A stretch of 64,000 nt of DNA from Metabacillus sp. B2-18 (lineage in GTDB: Bacteria > Bacillota > Bacilli > Bacillales > Bacillaceae): the NCBI RefSeq assembly GCF_021117275.1, contig NZ_CP088246.1, positions 186,001 through 250,000 on the forward strand, read 5' to 3'. Within the stretch, counting starts at the first letter, position 1; each line of letters starts with the position of its first letter. This document shows, in pieces, positions 44,701-51,487 of the stretch. The notes under the pieces are model-generated. The model ran no database searches. It saw nothing but the letters and a program-made list of their open reading frames with translations, and was not told the origin of the DNA. Position numbers and translations under genes: made by a program.

Positions 44701-44938
44701 GGCAACTAAGCAAGGCGCCGGGTTCTTACCCTACTTTAACGAAGCATTAATGAGAAGTGCTGCTTCCGTTATTGTAGCTCATAACCATCCATCCGGGCAT
44801 TCGGTTCCTTCACGTGAGGATATTGAAGTCACGAAGAGACTAGTTGAAGTTGGGAAAATTGTAGGTATCGAGGTTTTAGACCACATTGTTGTGGCAGCCA
44901 ATGATTTTACATCTATAAAGGAAAAGGGTCATGTTTGA
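41718..44938 (+). CDS. radC: RadC-like JAB-domain protein interrupted by a group II intron
   Basis: Exons 41718-42209 and 44735-44938 join in frame to 231 residues. Exon 1 holds the helix-hairpin-helix region (MTIEGFTKRKAEMF) and the start of the JAB domain (VALFLNTKNEVL, GSLNASIVHPREI). Exon 2 resumes with FNEALMRSAASVIVAHNHPSG and PSREDI, the metal-binding end. RadC family proteins are widespread on plasmids and phages; their function is still unclear. ATG 41718 follows CACATTTTAGGAGG. Without splicing only a 167-residue fragment lacking the metal site is made. Confidence 0.9.
42210..44734 (+). mobile_element. group II intron 1 (IIA, LtrB-like) in radC
   Basis: 2525 bases. Begins GTGCGCCC (GUGYG consensus) and ends ...CCCTAC (AY). 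Domain V is visible at 44640-44673 (AAGCCGTATACTCTGAGAGG ... GTACGGTTT), with domain VI after it. It encodes a reverse transcriptase/maturase close to LtrA of the lactococcal Ll.LtrB intron. Exons flanking it rejoin in frame. Confidence 0.93.
42820..44631 (+). CDS. ltrA: group II intron maturase/reverse transcriptase with HNH (LtrA-like)
   Basis: 603 residues (LtrA has 599). RT blocks are present: RRTYIPKKNGKPRPLGIPTF, HGFRPNRSCHTAL, EGDIKGFFDNIDHHVL, TYSGTPQGGIISPLLSNIYL and the active site YVRYADDFII (about 308-317). The maturase X region follows, then a C-terminal HNH endonuclease with CEWCGAEN, MHHVNKLKDLKG and CVKCHHDLH. It splices the intron and drives its retrohoming. Ribosome site AAGGAGCG. 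All motifs intact. Confidence 0.95.
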   Translation: MRNPKVVLNSLTSKAQNKTYVFERLYRNLYNTEFYLAAYAKLYSNKGSNTKGVNNDTIDGISLERIERLIEKLKEQSYQPKPARRTYIPKKNGKPRPLGIPTFEDKLVQEVVRSILESIYEPQFSNHSHGFRPNRSCHTALKEIRNTFTGTRWFIEGDIKGFFDNIDHHVLIGLLRKRIRDEKLINLIWKFLRAGYVEEWTFHKTYSGTPQGGIISPLLSNIYLHELDKYVEQYALDYNKGKKRRHNLIYHNVASKINHSKSKNKRDWERLTEEEKAERLRKLKALYKELQSHESKDLFDPNYRRMKYVRYADDFIIGVIGSNKEAEQIKKDLTDYLADKLKLELSAEKTLITNSKTNARFLGYDIRVARDWQRMKMSNGTKKRKFNYQTKLFVPHEKYIKKLINLGALKIGSNNGWKPVHRPYLVHNDDLEILRTYNAEIEGLYHYFRLASNVHVLQSFRQTMKYSMIKTYASKYKSTVSKIITEFSINGKFGIHYKTKDGPKIAFFTEQRMEKNSEINKQSVDIIENTLLYGGRTSLIERLLAEKCEWCGAENVPLEMHHVNKLKDLKGKKRWEQTMIARNRKTIAMCVKCHHDLHNGKLD

Positions 44939-45350
44939 TCAACAGCTACAGCAATCTCATTGCTTAAGGATAAGAGAGGGCATGACTTTAAATAAAGGAG
45001 ATAGAGTAGAAGTTTACTATAACCTTGTTAAAGGTGGAATTTTTTCAATTAAAAGCCTGGTAAAAGGTACATGTTATGGGAAGGTGGTTGCCTATGCCCC
45101 CACTGTACTTATGTCTAATGGGAAATTCGTAGTTAGTAAGCCAGGTATTGAAAAAATAAGAAGTGAGCAACGAAAAAGAGTTTGTGCAGTTGTTCGCGGA
45201 ACCTTTGAGGGAATAGGTTCTCCTATAAACGGAGAAAAGGTCTATTTTAACCCTTACATTACTGACTTATTTACAAGAGCATCTGATGGAGTTGAAGTAC
45301 ATTCAGCCGAGATGATCTATTTTTATAACAATATTTGTGAGGTTCATTAA
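44931..45350 (+). CDS. element protein, unknown
   Basis: 139 residues from ATG 44931, which overlaps the radC stop; ATG 44982 behind AGAGAGGG (122 residues) is an alternative. Beta-rich, with KGDRVEVYYNLVKGG near its start. No known family. It belongs to the run of closely packed element genes after radC. Confidence 0.7.
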   Translation: MFDQQLQQSHCLRIREGMTLNKGDRVEVYYNLVKGGIFSIKSLVKGTCYGKVVAYAPTVLMSNGKFVVSKPGIEKIRSEQRKRVCAVVRGTFEGIGSPINGEKVYFNPYITDLFTRASDGVEVHSAEMIYFYNNICEVH

Positions 45351-45367
45351 TTACACATTTTAGGAGG
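45350..45367 (+). repeat. recurrent ribosome-site motif, copy 4
   Basis: ATTACACATTTTAGGAGG between the genes at 44931 and 45375. Confidence 0.85.
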
Positions 45368-45374
45368 ATGAAAG

Positions 45375-45770
45375 ATGAAAGCGAAATTTCGTACTGAAAA
45401 GGTTGAATATGTAATAGAAAATGGTGGTTATTCTCGAAATGGACATTTTGTACAAGGAGAGGTTAAGTTAAAGTCACTATCTATTGGAAGTGAAGCTCAG
45501 ATTGAAATAAAAACAGGAGCATACACTCAACTTATTCGTACTGATATTGTTCATTCAATTGATCTTTGCCCAGCTATCTTTAAAATGCAAATGGCTACTG
45601 AAGTCCATCCGTATCGTATTAAAGTGGTAAATAAGAATTCTAAACCAGGGATTTTTATGAAAATCGGTACAGAGAAGGAAATTCAAGCTTATGTAAAAGA
45701 TAGATTTAAGGGTAAAAGAGTAACATACGCAATTGAGCCAATCCCTACAAGATTGGAGCTGGTTCAATAA
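45375..45770 (+). CDS. element protein, unknown
   Basis: 131 residues behind the recurrent CACATTTTAGGAGG. Predicted beta-rich and basic (IEIKTGAYTQLIRTD, YVKDRFKGKRVTY). No family recognised. Its stop overlaps the next start (TAATG), so the two are translated together. Confidence 0.7.
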   Translation: MKAKFRTEKVEYVIENGGYSRNGHFVQGEVKLKSLSIGSEAQIEIKTGAYTQLIRTDIVHSIDLCPAIFKMQMATEVHPYRIKVVNKNSKPGIFMKIGTEKEIQAYVKDRFKGKRVTYAIEPIPTRLELVQ

Positions 45771-45994
45771 TGAAGACTTATAATGTAGGTGAAAAAATCG
45801 AAGTGATTTTAAAAGGGAATAAAAAACCGATTAAAGCCGAATTCGTAAAATGGCAACCTATTGAAGATCGAGCGGGCAACTTCTTTTTAGTTTTAAACTT
45901 TAAGGGAGAACTGCGATATATCATCGATGGATTTATTGGTTTTATTAATGGACAACCTTTTACACCAATTGAGCTTAGTAGGGTAAGTAATTAA
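45770..45994 (+). CDS. small element protein, unknown
   Basis: 74 residues starting in the TAATG overlap. The small beta-like domain (GEKIEVILKGNKKPIKAEFV) resembles the SH3-like small proteins common in phages and plasmids. No family assigned. A terminator follows directly. Confidence 0.65.
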   Translation: MKTYNVGEKIEVILKGNKKPIKAEFVKWQPIEDRAGNFFLVLNFKGELRYIIDGFIGFINGQPFTPIELSRVSN

Positions 45995-46010
45995 ATAATA
46001 CATTACTTAG

Positions 46011-46042
46011 AAAACCGATTCTTTTTATGGATCGGTTTTTTA
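46011..46042 (+). terminator. terminator before the methyltransferase gene
   Basis: AAAACCGAT (46011-46019) pairs with ATCGGTTTT (46031-46039), then TTAT. It stands just ahead of the next TTTTTAGGAGG ribosome site. Confidence 0.75.
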
Positions 46043-46061
46043 TTTTTAGGAGGAAAAATAA

Positions 46062-49000
46062 ATGGCTAGGATTGCATCGCAAAGTAAAGGTGGATTTTAC
46101 GCAACACCAGAAGGACAATTATCACTTATATTACCTCACCTTCAGATTAATCAAGATGAGGAAACTGAAGTAATAAATCTATTAGATCCTTGTGCTGGTG
46201 AAGGGAAGGCTCTTAAACAGATTTCTCAGTATCTACAAACGTATGACGTAGCAGTTGCAAGCTTTGGTGTAGAGCTTGAAAAATCTAGAGCAAAAAAAGC
46301 TGAGGAACTATTAGATGTTGTCATAAATGAGGGATATGAATCGATAAGGACGGAACCTAAATATAGTTTGTTATGGCTTAACCCTCCTTACGATGAAGTA
46401 GTGTGCGTTGTTCCTAGACAATCTGTTTAGAAATAAGCAGTAAAACTAGGGGGTAAATCAAATTGTAAAGATTTATCTAACTTTATACCTGAATTGAATG
46501 GTGTAATTCCATTCCAGATTGAATGTTGGCAATCTAGCTCTAATATCCGACATGCAAAATAAGGATGCCTTTATCTTGTATGAAGCTCGGTGAAAAGCGG
46601 GAAAACAGACCTGAGAAGCGGTTAGTGAAGTACGCGAGAGGCTAAAAGTCACTATGCTTACGAACAGGAACCTTCTACGACGCCTCGTTACGTAGACCTG
46701 CTCGAACATGAAGAGTTTGGCTCCCACAGTGGAGTTCAGTCGTGGTAGATAAAGGACTTCGTTATTCTACTACATTTAACCTCTAAAGGTTATTTGTCAT
46801 AAGTCCCCCAACAATGGACAAAATGACGACTGACGGGGTAAAGAAGGAAGCTAAGGTGACCACATTAAAGCTAAGGTATAAGGAACAGCGGAGGCTCGAT
46901 AGGAAATGTAAAGGAAGGCATATTCCAATGTTCCTCGATGGTAGGAAATGACCATCTAAATCGAGTGGCAGCAGCCTGTAGTAATGATGAAACATCTGTA
47001 ATAGATGTGGAGTGAAGGGGCATAGTCTATATCTATTTAGTTCAAACCCTAACAGTTATGGAAGCCGTTGTGCGTAACTGACTAAACCATTAAACGGTTA
47101 ATCTCTGAAAAAAAGGGGTGAAGCCGATGGTACAAAAACTTAACTATCCAAATACAGAATTAGAATTTCGCACTCTACAAGATAAAATGTACCAAATTAC
47201 AAAGGATTGTCTTGATAAAAATGAACCAGTTAGCTTTAAAGGATTATTAGAAATAATATCATCCGAAGCGGTTATACTATCCGCCATCCACAGAATAAAA
47301 AGAAACAAAGGAAGTAAAACACCTGGGGTGGATGGTAAAAATATAAACGATTTAATCCAGCTCCCTTATGAAGAGGTTATCAAGTTGGTAAAAGATAAAC
47401 TTACAAACTATAAACCTCATAAGATCAGAAGGGTGCATATACCTAAAGGTGGTTCTAATGAGGTGAGACCACTAGGTATACCTACAATGATAGACAGAAT
47501 TATTCAGGAATGTATCAAAAGCGTAATTGAACCAATTATCGAGGCTCAGTTTTTCAGACATTCATACGGGTTCCGCCCTATGCGAGATACCCATATGGCA
47601 ATGGAGAGGATTAAGGATATCGTGTACAAAACGGGATTCCACTGGTTTGTAGAAGGGGATATTAGCAAATTTTTCGATAACGTAAACCATACCATACTTA
47701 TTAAACGATTATGGGGTATGGGGATACGTGACAGAAGAGTATTAATGATAATAAAAAGTATGCTTAAAGCTGGCATACTTAATGAACTCCAAACCAGTGA
47801 AATAGGAACACCTCAAGGGTCGGTGATTTCTCCACTCCTAGGTAATGTTTACCTAGATGCTATGGATAAATGGATAACTAGAGAGTGGGAAAATAAGCAG
47901 ACCAAACACAAATATTCGAGTAACCAAAATCGTTTTAAAGCATTACGAACTAGAGGCAACTTTAAAGAAGTTTACCTAGTCCGATATGCTGATGATTGGG
48001 TTTTGATTACTAATTCCAAACGAAACGCTGAGGTGTGGAAATGGAGAGTCTCCAAATTCCTTAAAGATAGATTAAAGCTTACATTGTCGGATAAGAAAAC
48101 TGTCATCACCAATATTCGTAGGAAAGCAATTAAATTCGTTGGGTTTGAATTCAAAATTATCAGAGGCAAATCAAAGAATGGTTATATATCAAGAGTGAGT
48201 CCTAATAAAGAAAGGCTTCGGAAGAAAATCAACGAGATTAAAAAAGAAGCTCATAAACTCAGATTTTCTAAAACGAATCTGGCACATCACTTTAATCTTA
48301 TCAACTCAAAGATTAGAGGCTTAATAGAGTATTACACTCCTGCTAACACTGTAAATGTTGAATTGCAAAACTACCAACATAGTCTCCATAACAAAGCTCT
48401 GAAATCATTGCAGAGAAGGAGGACAAGAGGTAAAAATGCTCACAAGTTTTGGGAGTTGCTACCCGCTAATGAAGTGGACAATTTACGGTCTGTACATAGC
48501 CGTTACAAGACCAAAATTCTTGTAATTAAAGCAGACAATATGAAAATTGGTCTTACTTCTCTAGCATTTTCAAAATGGGAAATGCCACCTCTCAAAAATC
48601 AAAAAGAAACACCTTACTCTATCGAGGGTAGAGAGCTGTATAGAAAGAGGACAAATAAAAAGCCTGTTCTCGCTAGAGCAGATGAACTACTATCCACCCA
48701 TCTATCAGCCGTGCTTGCCTTTAATAGACCTGGTAACAGATATAACTTTGAATATTTCCTTAACAGAGCATACGCATTCAATAGAGACAAAGGAAAATGC
48801 AGAATTTGCGGAGGGCTAGTTAGTACATACGATGTTACTATTCATCATATAAGACCTAATTTACCTATCGATGAAGTAAACAAAGTATCTGAACTAGCTA
48901 CAGTTCACGAAAAGTGTCACGCCATGATTCACGATAAAAAGGATTACTCTCTACTCAATACAAAAGTGTGGAAGAAGATTAAAGTATTTAGAGAAAAGTT

Positions 49001-49821
49001 AGGTGCTTTGAATTACTAGATAAAGATGGAACGCGGTATGAGGTGAAAGTCTCACGTACCGTGTGAAGTGGGGGAAAAGAGCATCTTAACGAGTAAAGTC
49101 GAAGAGTGCTCTTACCTATCACTATTTTCATGAGAGAACTGAATTACGCTTTCTCAGGACGCTGACCAGCAAAACAAAAAACGTACTCGTTGATAATGGG
49201 TTACTAATGTTCTGTGTACCTCAATATGTGTTAGGAGCATGTTCTTCTCTTCTAGCTGGGAGGTTCAAGGATATAAAAGTTTATCGTTTCACTGACGAAG
49301 CGTATCCGGTATTTAAGCAAGTTGTTGTTTTTGGAAAGTTTGGAAAGTCTCATTCCAGTGAAGCTAGAAAACAAACGAAAGCATACCTTAAAGAAATAGC
49401 GGAGCAAGGTCCTGAAGTGTTACCAACCATTGAAGAGATTGAAGAAATGTTTATAGTGCCTAGTAGCACAGACATTCAATGCTTTAGAGCTGGTAAATTA
49501 CGTAATGAAGAACTTGCTGAAGATCTTGCTCAATCACTCGCCTATCAAGAATTTGAGAAAAGAGTTACACCAAAAGCGAAGAACAGTACGATGAAAAATC
49601 CGCTTCTTCCTTTAAAGGTGACTCACGCAGGTATAGCCGTTGCTAGTGGAGCAATAGGAGGAAACTTCGGAAATCACATTATTGTAGGTGTAACAAAGCA
49701 GGTCAATGAAAAACAAGAAGTACTCGATGAAGAAGGATTAGCGAAACAGGAAGTATATATCAAACATTACAAAAGTGTCGTTCGTGTATTTACCAATGAT
49801 GGTATACATGAGATTCAATAG
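46062..49821 (+). CDS. DNA methyltransferase (DUF6094-like) interrupted by a group II intron
   Basis: Exons 46062-46400 and 49123-49821 join in frame to 345 residues. Exon 1 has SAM motif I LLDPCAGEGKAL (about 40-51) and motif IV LLWLNPPYDEV (about 105-113). Exon 2 resumes with YFHERTELRFLRTL and VLVDNGLLMFCVP, the expected fold after NPPY, and then a C-terminal part of unknown use. N6-adenine-type chemistry is likely from NPPY. Without splicing the protein ends ten residues after the catalytic motif. Ribosome site TAGGAGG. Confidence 0.85.
46401..49122 (+). mobile_element. group II intron 2 in the methyltransferase gene
   Basis: 2722 bases. The 5' end reads GTGTGCGTTG; both GTGTG (46401) and GTGCG (46403) fit the consensus, but only 46401 with the 3' end ...TATCAC keeps the exons in frame. 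Domain V is visible around 49030-49064 (GCGGTATGAGGTGAAAGTCT ... GTACCGTG). A long 5' ribozyme part (46401-47120) precedes the encoded protein. Confidence 0.88.
47127..49019 (+). CDS. group II intron reverse transcriptase/maturase with HNH (second type)
   Basis: 630 residues from ATG 47127 (in-frame GTG at 47118 overlaps the ribosome site AAAGGGGTG). RT marks are NKGSKTPGVDGKNIND, EVRPLGIPTMIDRIIQE, HSYGFRPMRDTHMA, EGDISKFFDNVNH, EIGTPQGSVISPLLGNVYLD and YLVRYADDWVLI. Maturase domain, then HNH with CRICGGLVS, IHHIRPNLP and HEKCHAMIHD. It differs clearly from the LtrA-like protein in intron 1, so the two introns arrived separately. Confidence 0.93.
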   Translation: MVQKLNYPNTELEFRTLQDKMYQITKDCLDKNEPVSFKGLLEIISSEAVILSAIHRIKRNKGSKTPGVDGKNINDLIQLPYEEVIKLVKDKLTNYKPHKIRRVHIPKGGSNEVRPLGIPTMIDRIIQECIKSVIEPIIEAQFFRHSYGFRPMRDTHMAMERIKDIVYKTGFHWFVEGDISKFFDNVNHTILIKRLWGMGIRDRRVLMIIKSMLKAGILNELQTSEIGTPQGSVISPLLGNVYLDAMDKWITREWENKQTKHKYSSNQNRFKALRTRGNFKEVYLVRYADDWVLITNSKRNAEVWKWRVSKFLKDRLKLTLSDKKTVITNIRRKAIKFVGFEFKIIRGKSKNGYISRVSPNKERLRKKINEIKKEAHKLRFSKTNLAHHFNLINSKIRGLIEYYTPANTVNVELQNYQHSLHNKALKSLQRRRTRGKNAHKFWELLPANEVDNLRSVHSRYKTKILVIKADNMKIGLTSLAFSKWEMPPLKNQKETPYSIEGRELYRKRTNKKPVLARADELLSTHLSAVLAFNRPGNRYNFEYFLNRAYAFNRDKGKCRICGGLVSTYDVTIHHIRPNLPIDEVNKVSELATVHEKCHAMIHDKKDYSLLNTKVWKKIKVFREKLGALNY

Positions 49822-49833
49822 GAGGAACTAATT

Positions 49834-50478
49834 GTGAGATTAATATCAAATATAGATTGTGGTTACTGTCATGATCAGAACGCCTTAGCTTTATGTGAAG
49901 AATGCGGAGGAAAAGGATATCTGCAGATTAGGTTTTCGAAAGATATCCCATACTATCTATCTTTATCATATGTGAAGTTTGATCCGCTACCAGGACTCTT
50001 TGGAGTGTTTTTGTTAGAAGATGAGATATTAGGTGTAGGTAATGTTGATATTTCAAGTCGTAGCCTAGTCATTTATGATCTTCAATCTTTTAAAGGAATT
50101 TACGGACAATCTTTAATGGTGAAAAGCCTTTGCAAGATGGAAAGTATACATTCTATTCATGGATTCACTACCAGTCAGGATGCTATCTTTTGGGAGATTC
50201 TTGGAGCAGACATACAAAGAGACAAGCAGGAATGGACTTTTACTATCTTCGTTGGAGAAAGAAGCCCTATACAAAGTAGGTATGCTCATATTAATTGGTC
50301 TGAATACTTTGATTGGTTTGATTCTGCAACTGATATGGAAGCTGATTTCATGATGAGGTATACACCACCTTCTTTACGTAAGGAGCAGGTAGATCATTAT
50401 TATTCAAATGGTTTTTACTTAGTCGAGAAAAGTTCAAGAAGGAACTTATCTTTAGAGGAAGTTTTTACTCTATATTAA
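49834..50478 (+). CDS. protein with DnaJ-like zinc motif, unknown
   Basis: 214 residues, GTG start behind TAGGAGG, 12 bases after the methyltransferase. The N terminus has CGYCHDQNALALCEECGGKG (two CxxC pairs with a GGKG turn, like DnaJ zinc modules). The rest is a mixed domain with many aromatics (FDWFDSATDMEADF). No family recognised. Confidence 0.7.
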   Translation: MRLISNIDCGYCHDQNALALCEECGGKGYLQIRFSKDIPYYLSLSYVKFDPLPGLFGVFLLEDEILGVGNVDISSRSLVIYDLQSFKGIYGQSLMVKSLCKMESIHSIHGFTTSQDAIFWEILGADIQRDKQEWTFTIFVGERSPIQSRYAHINWSEYFDWFDSATDMEADFMMRYTPPSLRKEQVDHYYSNGFYLVEKSSRRNLSLEEVFTLY

Positions 50479-50504
50479 GAGATTACTATTTTCATTTTTA
50501 TAAT

Positions 50505-50551
50505 GAGAGGAGGCAAGCTACTGTTCGTAAAGAATAGTAGCTAATTTTATG
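50505..50551 (+). promoter_or_regulatory. ribosome site separated from its start by a hairpin
   Basis: GAGAGGAGG (50505-50513) lies 35 bases before ATG 50549. Between them AGCTACTGTTC (50516-50526) pairs with GAATAGTAGCT (50532-50542). With the hairpin formed the effective spacing is 2 + 6 bases, a normal distance. Confidence 0.65.
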
Positions 50552-51394
50552 AACATTAATAAATTAACTGAGTATGCTAAAAGCCTAATTGTGCCGCTGC
50601 CTAATGAAATGAAATCGTTTGGGGATTATCGAATTCATTGTAATTTTAGTGGAGGTAGAGACAGTATAGCCTGTGTTTTACTACTTTTATATGGTTACGG
50701 TGTACCGAAAGAACAAATAGAGATGGTTCATTTTAGGGTGGATGGTAAGCAAGAAGCATTTTTTGATTGGAAGGAAACTGATGAATATCTAGAGTATTGC
50801 CAAGAAATTTTAGGATTGCCAATGGTTATTCTTAACCCCGATAAAAGTTTAAAAGAGAGAATAACTGATAGGGGAAAATGGCCTTCAGGGGCAACTCAGT
50901 ATTGCACATCTTACCAAAAACGCGATACCTACAGTAAATGGGTAAGGAGCTTAGGTGCTGGAAATTATTTGTGTGTTAGCGGTGAAAGGGCGCAAGAAAG
51001 TCCAAGACGTGCTAATAAACCCAATTTCCAAGTTTACAAGACAGCAAACGCACCAACAAAAGGGCGATGCGTTGATTGGCTTCGTCCTATCCATCATTTA
51101 ATGAAGGATCAGGTGATGAAACTAAATGAGCTTGCTGGAATTAAGCCACACCCTTGTTATCAATATGTTTCACGATGCAGCTGTAAGTTTTGTATTTTTC
51201 TTTCACCGAATGAGATGAAGAAGGTCTCAGAACTTTACCCTGACGATTTTAACGAATTAATTCGTATGGAAAAGGAAATGGGACACACGCTTAAATGGGA
51301 AAAGAAAAATCCGCTATCGTTAGTAGACTTTATAAAGAAGGCAGAAGGATCAGACAAACAGTTATCGTTTGATTTACCATGTTTTTTTGAATGA
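50549..51394 (+). CDS. PAPS-reductase/ATP-pyrophosphatase-like enzyme
   Basis: 281 residues. The PP-loop NFSGGRDSIACVLL (about 31-44) binds ATP or an adenylylated substrate. Later come CTSYQKRDTYSKW, VSGERAQESPRRA and a Cys cluster SRCSCKFCIFL (about 207-217) that could bind a metal or Fe-S cluster. Phage- and plasmid-borne members of this superfamily are related to DndC of DNA phosphorothioation, but no dndB/D/E genes are present. A role in nucleotide or tRNA/DNA modification is possible. The start relies on a hairpin-spaced ribosome site. Confidence 0.82.
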   Translation: MNINKLTEYAKSLIVPLPNEMKSFGDYRIHCNFSGGRDSIACVLLLLYGYGVPKEQIEMVHFRVDGKQEAFFDWKETDEYLEYCQEILGLPMVILNPDKSLKERITDRGKWPSGATQYCTSYQKRDTYSKWVRSLGAGNYLCVSGERAQESPRRANKPNFQVYKTANAPTKGRCVDWLRPIHHLMKDQVMKLNELAGIKPHPCYQYVSRCSCKFCIFLSPNEMKKVSELYPDDFNELIRMEKEMGHTLKWEKKNPLSLVDFIKKAEGSDKQLSFDLPCFFE

Positions 51395-51487
51395 AAAATG
51401 AAATTATAAAAGGAGGGATTGTCCTCTGACTTTGTTTTTTAGGTCAGGGGTATATCCCTACCTAATAAAAGTCATGGCAAAATACGT
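51395..51487 (+). promoter_or_regulatory. structured leader of the helicase gene
   Basis: AGGAGGG (51411-51417) lies 70 bases before the helicase ATG. Between are hairpins CCTCTGAC/GTCAGGGG (51423-51450) and AGGGG/CCCT (51445-51459), and a five-codon ORF (MAKYV, 51474-51491) whose stop overlaps the helicase start as ATGA. Confidence 0.5.

Noticed and set aside
46473..46995. Minus-strand ORFs inside intron 2
   Set aside because: They lie in the structured ribozyme part of the intron, with no ribosome site.
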